Source of the DNA: Gnetum montanum
Taxonomy: Eukaryota > Streptophyta > Gnetopsida > Gnetales > Gnetaceae
NCBI GenBank assembly: GCA_015680685.1
Contig: MNCI01002996.1
Coordinates: 630,167 to 694,166, forward strand
DNA: 64,000 bases
Direction of reading: 5' to 3'
Of this stretch, positions 21,329 to 33,018 are shown in pieces. Below the pieces are notes generated by a model. The model did no database searches and was not told the DNA's origin. It saw only the letters and a program-made list of their open reading frames with translations. Positions within the stretch are counted from its first letter, which is position 1, and every line of letters starts with the position of its first letter. The translations under genes were made by a program, and so were the position numbers.

Positions 21329-22095
21329 TAGGCCGCCCAACCCAATCGAACCAGCTTTGATGATGCCAGCTTTGGAGCTCCGCTGGAGTGTTGGAAAGGC
21401 ACCTACGATGGTGGCCCATGCTTCAACTACAATAACAAGTTCATCGGCATGTGCTTCTTCAACCAAGGCAGCAATAAGGTAGTAGGCCAGTCGGCCCTTG
21501 CTGCATCCTCGCTCAACACCGAGGGCCACGACATGCACACATCATCAACAATCATTGACAACACCGTGGTTGACGTTAGCATGCTCGACTATGCCAACGA
21601 CACTACTCGCAACATGGCCTGGCTTATACAGATCGCCATTTACAAGGTTTGGTGGGACTATGGCTGCTTTAGCTTCGACATCCTCGCAGCCGTGGATGCC
21701 ACTCTATCCGACGACATTGACATGCTTTCATTCTTGCTTGGTGACAACCCATGGTAGTACTACACCAATAGCATCGCTATCAACACCTTCATCGCTATAG
21801 TCCACTACCACATCTTTATCGCTTGCTCGACCAGAAACTCTAGACACAGCATTGACATTGCCTCAAATCTCGTGCCCTAAATCATGACCATCGTTGCTAG
21901 CACCCTTGATTGTGACTTCCTGGCCATCACAGTGCTCGTCGATGGCAGCGAGTATGTTGGAACCTCACTCTACTCCGAGGAACTACTACTGGAAGATCCA
22001 AATCTCACACTCATCTATGCTGGAAACACCAGCCTCAATTGCGATGGAAACGCAAACTTCTACACCTATGGTAGCTTGGACCCCGGAGGTAGAGG
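21329..22095 (+). pseudogene. Subtilisin-like serine protease (subtilase, S8) fragment
   Basis: Conceptual translation in one frame follows a plant subtilase for about 255 codons: SFDDASFGAP and WKGTYDGGPCFN, NNKFIGMCFFNQG, EGHDMHTSST (family DGHGTHTSST, catalytic His kept but its glycine context lost), VSMLDYANDTTRNMA, IAIYKVWWDYGCFSFDILAAVDA, YYTNSIAI, NLVP-stop-IMTIVASTLD, and AGNTSLNCD...GSLDPG. In-frame stops occur at 21755 (TAG) and 21878 (TAA). The N-terminal prodomain with the catalytic Asp and the C-terminal half with the catalytic Ser are missing. It is much more GC-rich than its surroundings. Its family members are secreted endopeptidases, but this copy cannot make one. Confidence 0.88.
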
Positions 22096-22409
22096 AGGTG
22101 TGAATCATAATACAATTTTTGTTATAATAGCTAAAAGATCCCTACATTTAGGTTTCCTTTTTTATATATATAATTTATATATGAATTAGGTCGATATGTT
22201 TCTTGAGTAGCTTTGTCTGAATGTATGTTTTAAGCATAAAATTTTGCAGGCAGGGGCAAGATGAGGGGTAGAGCCAAAGACATTTGAAGAAGGATAGTAA
22301 TGGCTATAGTTGAAGCTGTAGCCTGAAGGGAAGGGTTTTCTAAAGATTTTGTGTCAACAATAGCTTTTAGTTATTGGAATCTCTTTCTAAAAACAAACTT
22401 TCTGCCAGT
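22096..22409. other. Unassigned sequence between subtilase fragment and integrase
   Basis: No feature recognised. The unresolved left edge of the gypsy fragment lies somewhere here. Confidence 0.4.
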
Positions 22410-22423
22410 CTTTCTATAAATAA

Positions 22424-23235
22424 TCTTGTAAGCACTACCAACGTGATGGGGAAATGACTGCTAGGATGGAGGGTCCACACCAATGGATTCAACCTTTAGA
22501 ACCCTTCAATATATGGGGAACTGATTTTATGGGGCCTATTACACCAATGTTCGATGGAAAAGCTTACATTATCGTTGCCATTGACTACTTTACAAAATGG
22601 GCAGAAGCAACTGCTGTTATGGACTGTACATCGTCTACCGTTGCACAATTTGTTCAACAACAAATCGTTAATAGGTTTGGTATGCCTCATGCACTTATTT
22701 CAGATAATGGTACACATTTTACGGGTGTGACTTTTCAAAAGTTGCTATAATGCTTAGGAGTTGAACACAAACTGACTACACCATACTACCCTCAAGCGAA
22801 TGATCAAGCCGAAGTAACCAATAGGGAGATTATGAAAATATTGAGAAGAACTATTAGCAAGTATAGGCGAGATTGGAGCACCAACTAAATGATGCTCTTT
22901 GGGCATACTACTCCACATGGAAACTCCCTATAGGCTACTCTCCCTACAAGTTAGTGTACGGTAAACTTCTAATGCTTCCTATTCAACAGAGCTCCATACA
23001 CTATCCACGGCATGTGACCTCAATCTAGCACAAAAAGAACAGTTAATGAACCTTAACCTGATAGATGAGAACCGATTAGCCAACTTGTCATCTAATAAAT
23101 TGCACAAGGCTTTTAATAAACAACATCATGACCTGAAAATTAGAAAAGTTAAATACCAACCAAAAGATAAGGTCTTTTTTTGGAACCCCACACATGTGCC
23201 ACAACGTAATAAATTTCAAACGCTGTGGAAATGAC
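22424..23235 (+). pseudogene. Ty3/gypsy integrase (Athila/Tat type), broken
   Basis: Starts in a remnant of the zinc-binding region (CKHYQRDGEMTARMEGP), then WGTDFMGPI, IIVAIDYFTKWAEA, NRFGMPHALISDNGTHF and QAEVTNREIMKILRRT, so the D-D-E positions are all readable. A TAA follows FQKLL at 22750. A frameshift near 22887 leads to LNDALWAYYSTWKLPIGYSPYKLVYGK, and a further open stretch (23046-23235) holds the C-terminal DENRLANL...KVKYQPKDKVFFW region. The neighbouring polyprotein domains are gone. Confidence 0.9.
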
Positions 23236-25329
23236 CTTATATTATTCATGCAACTTTTCCTCCAAGGGCCATCATGATTTAAAAACCTGAGAGCTCGGAT
23301 AAGAAATTGTTGGTCAACATCCAACAAACCAAACCTTTCCATGAGCCTAGAACAACCAGTACCAATACTACCTCTATTGGTGGACAACCCTGCTCGTTAT
23401 TTCGAATCTCCTCCTTCTAACTTAGTCATGGGGGAGATGGCCACTAATGCTAATCATTCTAAGCCCTCAGGTCTTTTTGTATTTTTGTTTTACACATCTT
23501 TTCAATTTTACTTATTTTTTTTACACCATCATTCACATTTTTACTATTTCTTTGTTTAATTTACTTTTATTCGTTATATAATAAGTGCTCACGATGGTGG
23601 ACTGGACTATAACAATGTTAATTGCTAATGTTTGGTTTTTACCTTTGATTTTCAATATTGATAATAAGATATGGTTCTTTTGATAAAACAGGCAATGAGT
23701 CCACGTCGTCCATTCATCCATTCAATGTTGTGGTCTCCCTTGGCTTTAGAACTGTACTGTCCCTTTTTCTAAATAAACTTATTAATGAATTGGTAACTTG
23801 ATATTCTTCAAACCAAAGAATGACTCAATGGTTGAAAAGGATGTGACTTCAAGGGGATTCGACGCACTTGTGCTGGCTATTCTCTTGGGTACTTGGATGC
23901 TTTTCATGTGTTTTCTGCCATTCCACTATTGACCAACTATTAGGAAGTTGAATGAATCTAAATAAGTCTTTCCATGGTGTGGTTCTTACACACACACAAA
24001 AAAAACCTAGTGGGAATTCAAAGCACACCTCTTAGGCATCATACAGAAACATGGGCTGCAAACACTAGTTATGGCACTAGAAAGACATGTTACTCATGCC
24101 TAAAGGTTCCCTCTAACTAAGGCCCTCTCTGGCTTCCTGCTTCCCTATCTTTCTCTCCTTGGAATGGTGGTGACTCGATGGATGCATTCTTGTTGCTTCA
24201 CGAGGATGGGTTGGTCAAATATATTGATGCAAGATCACTAAATGTGGTTGGTGAGTCTAGATTTGGGATGACTTTTATACAGTCACCTTAACCACATAAT
24301 ACACAAGGGACTTTACACAACCTTGATCTTGGGATTCCATTCCATTTCCTCCTCTCCTTCCATATTTCTTCCCATATTCCACCTCATTGCCGATTTTATG
24401 ATTAGTCTATGTCTTGGTTGACGCATTGTTAGTCTACGGTAAACTCTTGTGGGTAAGTTCTTAACCATTGTTTCCATATGTCATTCCGAGAGCCTACATA
24501 CTCTTTGATTTGCGGATCTGTCCGGGCATAAAAGGCATGGGCCTACTTTGGGGAGGATCCACTAGCATTCCTTTTTGGTGCAATTGTTAAGTTCTTTTCC
24601 TTAAACATTCTTCGTAATCAACCATTTCTCATTTATCCCCATCCATGACATCCATTTTATTGGCTTCACCATTGTTATTTCTCTTATCTTTCTTGTTCCT
24701 ATAGTATTTCCACCCTATTGTTACTGGAGGTTCACTCGTAGTTGTGGGGGCCCTGTTGTAAATTTTTTCATTCAATTACCTATCTCACCCCTACACCTTG
24801 GGTAGTTATCAGTTAAAAACCTCTAACCCAGTATCTACCATATCCACAACCTAGCCAATGTGCTTATATCAAGGCAAGGTATCAACTGCATTATGGCTTA
24901 TCTACCCTTGCTAATTCGTGACTGTGTTGTATGTGTAGATGGAAATTACACAAACAATGGACTGGGATGGGAGGAAGCACTCAAGATGGACTAGAGCTGG
25001 AGCATTTATGCAAGGAACAAGTTTGGTCATGTGGCTATGGATGAACAATGGAATGCACATTTCTAACATTGGCAACAACACACCTCATTTTCTTTTCTCT
25101 CTCTCTTTCTCTTCAAGCTATAAGATGAGGGTCTAGATGGCATCTATGTACAGTGTTCACCACAATGGGTGTGAACACCAATGTTGTAATATGTTTGTCA
25201 ATCCATTTACCAGGCACTTTAAGTTTGTTATTCCCTGTTGCTGTCAATTCTCATTCAATCAATAATCCCATACCTTCCCAATATTTTGTAAGGATCTCAA
25301 GGATGATTTTTCATTTAGTTGTGGGGGTA

Positions 25330-26161
25330 TGATGAGTTGTAATATCGGGTCTGCGATATTGCATTCGTGATATCGGGTACGCGATATCGAAACCTTCCAA
25401 GCGATATCGGACATCCAATATTGAGTCCTGTCTTATCGCCTATAAATAAGAGGCCAGCACACTTGGTTTGGCAATAGTTAGTTAATTAGTCTTAGTCCCT
25501 TACCTAAACTCTTGCCTTTTTCCCTTCTCAGAGTTAGAATTATTTCTAAGTGCCTACAGTAGGAGTCATAAAGCGAACGGATCCTTATTCAAGCATTGTG
25601 TACCTGAGCACACCTTGTGGCCAGAAATAAAGATGAACTTTGTGATAAACCTTGCGGCATTTAGAATAGCTTATTTAATGTTATTTACAGTTATTTAATG
25701 CTTTCCTTAGTTAATTAATGTTCTTTCTCTCACCTTGTTAACTCTTCCAAGTAAGCACACTCAGTACGACCACTTCGAGCATGCATGGAACACTTGGTAA
25801 CCCAGTAACGATTAGTGTTTGGTAATACCAGCAGTGTTGCACTCGTTCAGGATGTGTACAACAAGTGGGAATGAATGCTGGTGTTAGGACTAGTTAGAGC
25901 ATAGTCGATTAGTTAAATTAAATTAGTTACTTAATTAGTTCACCTGGACATAAAACATCAGAAAATATATAAAAATTGTATACCTCAAGTTTACTTAACC
26001 GTACAATCGCACTATACAAGTAAGCTTAGGAAGAAAATGATTGACTAACTCGCCTGGGTTATGTAAAGGCACATAAGCACCTAGTCCTTCGAATTTGACC
26101 GAATCGTGCATGGACGCTCGTATTCATATGGTTGAGCATAGGGATACCTTGTCGCTCATTA
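25330..26161 (+). repeat. 3' LTR of element A
   Basis: 832 bp, TGATGAG...CTCATTA (last triplet changed from TCA). The U3 portion is short: GATATCG-rich palindromic sequence to 25410, then the TATA box CCTATAAATAAGAGG (25439-25453). An AATAAAG polyadenylation-like signal lies near 25627. It directly follows the PPT-like GTGGGGGTA. On its right it abuts the middle of another element's gag. Confidence 0.85.
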
Positions 26162-27290
26162 GGTAGGAACACTTATCAGCAGAAAGGGAAAATAGCTTTA
26201 GTAGAAGAGGCTATAGACTCAAGCACAGAAGAGGATGATGGATGTGACATCTACCAATATGACTGATGAGTGGCGAGGTACCCCTACACTCAACCATATG
26301 AAACAAGCGTAGCACGCGCGATCCGGTTGAACTCCATAGACTAAATGCCTAAATGTCGCAAGGAACACTTGGGGTTAATTAATCGTTGTCTTCCCAGACT
26401 TACTTGTTGTTGTCACAGTGTATGGTTAAGTAAGTCCTAGGTATATGATTTTTTTGGTCTTTTATGGTTTATCTCCTATGCTAAAGGGTGAAGGGTTGAG
26501 AGACTAAAACTAACTCTAACTACGGAGCTAAGTCCTAGCGTCAGCATCCGTTCCCACTTGCCGTACACACCCTGAACTGTGCAACTGTGGCTACCAAACG
26601 CTAATCGTTACTGGGATTACCACACGTAACGCACGTGCACAAAGCGGTCATACTTAGGCACCTAACTAGCCTAAGTGTGACAAGTAGCTGATTCCTTGAC
26701 TAGTCGTACACATCTGTAGATGCTCATAATCAATTCATACTTGTCCCACGTTCTAGGAGATAAGGGTGAGAGAATCTAATCACGATGAGTAGCCGATTCC
26801 TTGGCTAGCCGTACACATTCGTCAATGCTCGTAACCAAGTCGTACTCATGCCGCGTTACTAGGAAAGCAATAAATAACATTAAATAAACCTATCCATGTA
26901 CTGCAAGGTTTATCCACAAAGCTCATCTTTATTGCCGTACACAACTTGCGTTCAGGTACAAAGCTGCTCGAATAAAGAACCGTTCACTTGGAGGACTCCT
27001 AACGCAGGCACATGGAAAATATTCTATCTCTGGGGTGATCAATCTGCCAGAGCTTCGCTACTTCTAGCCTATGATTAGAAATGAGGGGAGTGCCGCCTCT
27101 TATTTATAGATTTGGCGGCGGACCGTGATATCGCGTACGCGATATCGCGGCTTGTGCATATCGCGTCTCATCAATGACCATCCAAAGGGCTATTACCTAG
27201 TTATGTTACATGTACAAGAGTTTAGGGCTTCTACTTTAAATCCCAAGTTCATACAAAAGTAAAAGCCTTGAAAATTACCTTACTCATAGG
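26162..27290 (+). pseudogene. Gag C-terminal remnant of element D, split by a solo LTR
   Basis: Reads along the same line as gag of the element at 52683 (AGGAACACTTATC... and GATGATGGATGTGACAT), up to the zinc-knuckle region, which is cut by the solo LTR at 26264-27173 right after the Asp of its CDIYQYD sequence. It resumes as HPKGYYLVMLHVQEF. The second Cys of the knuckle is already changed to Tyr. Confidence 0.75.
26264..27173 (-). repeat. Solo LTR in element D gag
   Basis: 910 bp, reverse orientation, ends TGATGAG...CTCATCA, with a perfect 5-bp target duplication ATGAC (26259-26263 and 27174-27178). It carries the near-perfect GATATCGCGTACGCGATATC palindrome at 27127-27146 and the TATA box (reverse) near 27103. 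The undisturbed target is seen in the related gag at about 54150. Confidence 0.95.
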
Positions 27291-28390
27291 GTAATTATAG
27301 ACAGTCCTACAACCAATCGTACTATTCTAGTGGGACTTCTTATCAACCTCAAAAATACTATCACTCATAGTGGCAAAACCCATAGTCATGGGGGATGCTA
27401 TCAACAAACCAACAATACCCTTATTGCCAATTAGACCTATATGACTACTATGTTCAACAAATTGTTTCTCCAAATGGTTCTACTTCCTTCACCTCAAATC
27501 ACCAACTCTCCCAAATATCATCAACTCATAGCATCTTTTGTGGGATCACCATCTCAAACCTCTTATCCTTTGTGACATCCTCAATATTCTCATACTTCCC
27601 TCTACCATATGTCACCAACAACAACATAAGAAGAATTGATATCACAACATCAATGGAAGAATGCCACTTGTGTTGCAAACCTATATGTAAATGATAATGC
27701 TAGTAGATTTCAACCACAATCTCAAAAACATCCTTTCCTTAGAACAATTTCGACATCTGAGCACAAAACTCATAGACCTACTAGCTCATCAAAACCAACA
27801 CAAGGCTAACCTGGTGCAACATCCTTCCTCACCAAAATAATGTCTCCCAATCCTATGGAAGAGCCAACATCCATGACCACTCCAATGCAAAATGTGATAG
27901 ATTAACCTATCACTATGGAGAGATAGGCAATTCCATTCCTCACTAATAATGATAAAGAGTGTAATTGTTGGCTGGAAGTTCAAAATATTAACACAATCTT
28001 GATACCAACCCACAATAGATGCGAAAAACAAGTGTGTGGACAAACAGAAGCATGGGCCACTAAACCAAAAGACACTTGGTAACTACAAACTAAGAATCTA
28101 AAAGTTTCTAAAACATGCATGGAAATATCTAAACCACTTATTAACTCTTATTCTAAGAAAATGATCCCAACTGAGAGCTCACAAATGGAAATATTAAATC
28201 ATAATCATACATCATTAGATAGAGGAAATAAAAACTTAAATGATCAAAATACAACTACCATCACAATTAACTAGGACGATAACCAAATGACTAAGTCACT
28301 AAGGATAGTAAGTGAGAAACCTTAAGCATATGATCTAGGAGAACTAGGGTTCATTTTCCAAGTACTTGCCCATGAGTTCAACCGTGGGGG

Positions 28391-29934
28391 AGATACCTAT
28401 CATGATTAAGGAATTAATAAGTGTTTTTCAACTTTTTTGTTTTACAATTTCTTTTTAATTTCTAAGTTTTTGTTATGCCTTTTCACATTTCTTACCAATT
28501 TCCACATTCTTTGATCTCTTTTCATTCTTTTATATTTTTTCCATTTCTTAAACCATTTGCAATTATTTGATATTTTCTGCTTCTTTTTAATATATTTTCA
28601 TTTTTAATATCTTTTACAATTTTTCATACTTTGTTTACATGCTACTTATACATATTTCTATGAATTTTGAATAAAGCAAGATGTAGTCCAATAAGGTGAA
28701 GATTTCTCTATGTTATAAAGTCATAAGGAACTGATTATTTGTACAGTGAGACCACAACATTCATCCATCCATTCCATTAATAAGAGGTTCTTACCATGGC
28801 CATAGTGATATTCTTTCCATTATAAAACTAAGAATAAACTTGTGATCGTTATGCTTGGATCGAAAAGAAACGAATCTAGTGGGAATGAAAATAGTGTGGC
28901 AATAAGGGAATTTTTGGATTCTCTTGGATTACTACTGTGAATTCTATCTTGTTGCTTAGGCTATATTATATCCTTGTAGATCTAACAAAAAATGAAAGCA
29001 AGAGTACAATAAGTGTTATCTTACCATGTCACTAGAAAGACATGTTAACCATGCTTAAAGATAGTCCTCTAGTAAGGTTGACACATTTAAAAATAAAATA
29101 AATGCACAAGAGTAAATTTCTAGGGGTCCCATTGGAAAGACATGTTAGTCATGCTTGAAGGTAGGTGGCTTCTCAAGAATCTAAAAAAATCATACGAAGT
29201 GCAATGAACAAACTCCTTCCTTGGACAATACGCCAAGTGGTAATACTCCTTGCAATAGTGGTAGTTTTATGGCTATAAATCCAAGAGATGAAACAATGCG
29301 ATGTGAGTGGAAAGTGGTTTGAATCTTGGAAAGAAGGGCTAATGATTACTTTAACCAATAATAAAACACAAGAATTCATTATGCCTATGGTAAGATAGCT
29401 CATGTTTTAAGTTTAGTAATCCTTTTTCTAGTCCATCTCACCTCATTGTATATTTAATCATAACTTGTGATTTTGTATAATATAGCGTTATGTTCCCAAT
29501 CAAGTGATACTAACATGTGTGTTCTACTAGACAGGTATGTCTTTCATTCAACTCCTTGAGTGCCTAAGGACACTTTAGGCATAGTTATACAAGGGCATTA
29601 AGGGTTGGAGCTTGCTTTGGGGAGGATCCACTTGTGTAACTCCTGTATTTCATACTTTCTAAGTAATTCCACATCATCTTATGCCTTCTAAAACATCTAA
29701 TAAACTTTCCATATCATCTAATAATATGTTCGTACTTCAGAAATTCATTATCCATTTCTTATCCATACATAAAGTTTTGTTGCCTGAGATTCCTTCTTCA
29801 TGAACCTTGAACACTAACTTGTTAAAAACTTTGCATCATGCATGGCCCATGATCATCTAGACAAGCTTTATATCTTCCAGATATTCCATTTGATGTAATT
29901 TTTCCAAGAAAAATCACTGAAAAATTTGAAATTT
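28391..29934. other. Conserved non-coding part of element D
   Basis: T-rich tract followed by blocks shared with 57790-59100 and 62640-63800: a GATTATTTG...GAGACCACA block with a CATCCATCCATTCC run near 28770, two AAAGACATGTTA...ATGCTT boxes (29035 and 29137) and CTTTGGGGAGGATCC (near 29615). No coding signal. Confidence 0.65.
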
Positions 29935-31060
29935 TTTAATGGTGACATTGTAGCTACGATGTCATATCTACAATGTATGATCTATGATGTCATGTGATGA
30001 GTGGCGAGGTACCCCTACACTCCACCATACGAATACGAGCGTACACGCGCGATCCGGTCGAACTCCGCAGACTAAATGCCTTAACGCCACAAGAAACACT
30101 TGGGGTTAATCGTTCGTTGTCTTCCCAGGCTTGCTTGTATGTGTCACGGTGTATGGTTAAGCAAGTCTGAGGTATGTGATTTTTTTGGTATTTTCGGCTT
30201 ATCTTCTATGCTACCAGGAGAAAGGGTTGAGAAAACTAAACTAACTCTAACTAAGATCTAAGTCTAAATTAACTAGCGTCAGCATCCGTTCCCACTTGCC
30301 GGACACACCCTGAACTATGCAACTGCAGCTTACCAAACGCTAATCGTTACTGGGATCGCCACACGTAACGCAAGTGCTCGAAGTGGTCGTACTGAGGCAC
30401 CTATTTAGCCTACGTGTGATAAGCAGCCGATTCCTTAGCCAGCCGTACACACCCGTGGGTGCTCGTAACTAAGTCGTACTTATCACACGATCTAGCCTAG
30501 CAATGAGCAGCCGATTCCTCAACTAGCCGTACACATTAGACCCTGGAGTTACCAAGCGCAGAATCCTGGAATACGCTACTGGGTTACCAAGCAGCCAATG
30601 CTCGTAATTGAGTCGTACTCATGCATTGCGTCAAGCAGCCGATTCCTTGACTAGCCGTACACGTCCGTAGACGCTCGTAATCAAGTCGTACTTGAACGCA
30701 CTAGGAAAGCAGTAAATGAAAGCAATAAATAAAACCACGTGCTGCAAGGTTTATCCAATCAAGTTCGTCTTTATTGCCGTACACAACTTGGGTTCAGGTT
30801 ACAAGTTGCTCGAATAAAGAGCCGTTCACTCTAGGACTCCTACTGCGGGCACATGGGGAAAAATTCTAACTCTGGAGTGATCAATCTGCCAGAGCTTCGC
30901 TACACTAGCCAGGATTGGGAAATGAAGGGAGTGCCGCCTCTTATTTATAGAAATGGCGGCGCGACGCGATATCGCGTACGCGATATCGCAGGAGAAGACG
31001 CGATATCGCGGCCTAGTGTAAACCGCGTCTCATCATCATGCATATAAAAATAGTATATGT
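29935..31060 (+). promoter_or_regulatory. Internal U3-like promoter of element D, split by a solo LTR
   Basis: Before the insertion: repeats of (C/G)ATGTCAT and CTACGATGTC resembling the decayed GATATC palindromes of the LTR U3. After it: CATATAAAAATAG, a TATA-like box at about 31040. The arrangement matches the better-preserved region at 59140-59230 in the complete element. Confidence 0.5.
29995..31035 (-). repeat. Solo LTR inside the internal promoter of element D
   Basis: 1041 bp, reverse orientation, with a perfect target duplication TCATG (29990-29994 and 31036-31040). It holds a perfect 24-bp palindrome at 30966-30989 (half-site GCGATATCGCGT). It is the longest LTR here because a unit with GCAGCCGATTCCT and AGCCGTACAC is present three times (30422-30690). 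Confidence 0.95.
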
Positions 31061-31642
31061 ACATGCAAGAGTTAGTGAAATTTTTCATTTTTCTCATTTG
31101 TAGCAATAAAAATTTTTGTAATATTTCCTTAGAACTCTTGCACACTAGCTTCCAAACACCATAATTTCACCCTTATAGCTCCAATTTCCAAAATTCTTAA
31201 ATCTTGTTAATCCTAGAGCGCTCAACTAGTCACAGCGGGGGGTGTTGGGGTGGGGCGCAAGGAGGGTGTTCATTGCATGATATAAGCAATTTGAAAATTT
31301 GAGCCAAAAATTCCTAATACCCAGAAGATATTATAAAGGGTAAGTTCAAAGAGATAATAAGAATCTTAAAGTTAATAAATCAAACTAAGGCCAGAAAGAT
31401 TTAGATAATACTTCTAATAGACCATATCAATTATTTTAGGCCATAATAAGCAAGAAAACGATAAGAATGTCATAAGTAACTAAAAGATATAACAACTAAG
31501 GGATTCCTTTTTTGTAAATTTTTCCAACTCTACAATTATAATAGGATAAGAACTTGATCTAACCACGGGTATGAGTAAGGTAAAGAGCTACTAAGAATTG
31601 ATAGGAACACACTAATAATTTCAAACCCTTGTTGATTATAGA

Positions 31643-31990
31643 TGGCCTCAAAGAGACCACTAGAAGGAGAACCTTCACAATATGGAAGTTGTAAAGATGC
31701 AACTTCAAGCATCTCCTTTATGGCCTACACTAACCAACAATAGAGAATGGTACTTAGGAGAAATGTATCAATTTTGGTGAAATAAACAGGCCGATGCATT
31801 AGTTATAACCGACAGAGTCTCTGTGCCATACTCAATAGAGGGAGCAAATGGTAAAGAAGACAAAAACAAAAGAGGAAAAACTTCAGGCACTTCTAAATAG
31901 ATATTAATTCATGAAGCTTAACAACAAAGGGAAGATGCTCATGGAAGAGCCACCATCACTTGAAATGCAAACTACATCGAGCCACCTTAA
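31643..31990 (+). pseudogene. Start of the second ORF of element D, badly decayed
   Basis: ATGGCCTCAAAGAGACC encodes MASKRPLEG and runs 33 codons to a TAG. The intact-order element has ATGGCCCTGAAACGAG (MALKRE) at the equivalent site, so the start is conserved. Both ATGs directly follow an acceptor-like sequence (GATTATAG here). The rest of the ORF is much shortened compared with 59707-61430. Confidence 0.5.
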
Positions 31991-32149
31991 ATTTTATTTT
32001 TGTTTTTTCATGTAACTATGTCATTTTTTATACATATCACTGTGGCACTTAGAGTCAGTCAATAATCCCACACCTTTCCAATATTTTGTAAAAAACTTGT
32101 TCCTCCTTTTGTTCACTCAAGGATGAGTTTTCATTCAGTCATGGGGCTA

Positions 32150-33018
32150 TGATAAATCATGTTTTTCATAGGCTAAAATATCAGATCCCTAATATCAAAG
32201 CACATACTATGTCATCAGATATCCAATATCATAGGATGCATGCCTGCCTATAAATATAGCACTTGGGGGCATGATCCAAATAAGTTTCATTCCATCCTTA
32301 GGTAGACTCTTGTAGTTTGTTTTTGTAGCTTTAGCAATAGAGTGAATGCCCATAGTGTGATGTTGAGTAGTTATACTAAATCTTTATTTGAGTGAAGTGT
32401 ACTTAGGCACAGTTCATGTCTGGAAATAAATATCGAGATTACTTTTCATCATTGTAGCATCCACTTAGTTTTTACTATTTTACTTAGCATAGTTTTTACT
32501 ATTTTCTTAGTTTCATCATTTACATTTCCAAGTATTTTAATTTTCTTCTTCATTAGTAAAGCAGAATGAGTATGATTAGTTTCAAGCATTTAAGTGTAAT
32601 CGTTTGGTAATCTTAGTAGTGTTATAGCTTGGTTTGCCTAGTAGCATAATGCTTGGTAACTTAGTAATGGTTACATGAGCCTAAGGCATGTATGGTAAGC
32701 CAAGATCAAACGCTCATCACTCTAGGCTAGAGTAGATTTACCTTACTATCATTACTTAGACTTAGGACTAAATTTCATTCCCAATTATGTTTATTGTTAA
32801 GAGTAATCAAGGCCTAACAACATCAATTAACATATGTCTCACTTTGGACTAAACCATATGTGAAAAAGCTACCACTAGTCCAAGTGGGAAGATAACATCC
32901 TACAATCAATGCTTAACAATTTAGATGCACAACTATTCCCATCCATGGAATTCAACCAGATCATGTGTGAGCATTTGTGATTCATATGGTTGGGTTTAGG
33001 AGTACTCACTGCTCATCA
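32150..33018 (+). repeat. 3' LTR of element D
   Basis: 869 bp, TGATAAATC...CTGCTCATCA. U3 shows decayed ATATCA repeats, then the TATA box CCTATAAATATAGC at about 32250. It is closer to the LTR at 51651-52557 (shared GGTTGGG...GCTCATCA end) than to the GGCGAGGTACC group, so two LTR subfamilies are present. Confidence 0.85.

Larger units (their letters stand above)
22410..26161 (+). mobile_element. 5'-truncated Ty3/gypsy element with integrase and 3' LTR (element A)
   Basis: In order: an integrase remnant (22424-23235), a long non-coding stretch with blocks shared with the other gypsy elements of the window (for example AAAGACATGTTACTCATGC at 24080 and CTTTGGGGAGGATCC near 24547), a PPT-like GTGGGGGTA at 25321 and an LTR at 25330-26161. 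Gag, protease, reverse transcriptase and the 5' LTR are absent from the window. The LTR family and 3' blocks match gag-only elements nearby, which suggests an autonomous relative. Confidence 0.8.
26162..33018 (+). mobile_element. 5'-truncated gag-type gypsy element (element D) with 3' LTR
   Basis: Contains the end of gag (26162-27290, split by a solo LTR), a proline-rich tail region (about 27290-28390), a long non-coding part (28390-29930), an internal U3-like promoter split by another solo LTR (29935-31060), a short second ORF start (31643), a PPT-like ATGGGGCTA (32141-32149) and the 3' LTR (32150-33018). The order matches the complete element at 54870-62386. No pol domain is present. The 5' LTR and first half of gag are missing; LTR A is joined directly to gag at 26162. 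Confidence 0.8.

Noticed and set aside
30853-31047. 64-codon plus-strand frame in a solo LTR
   Set aside because: Lies inside LTR sequence in antisense; reading frames across the palindrome array are accidental.
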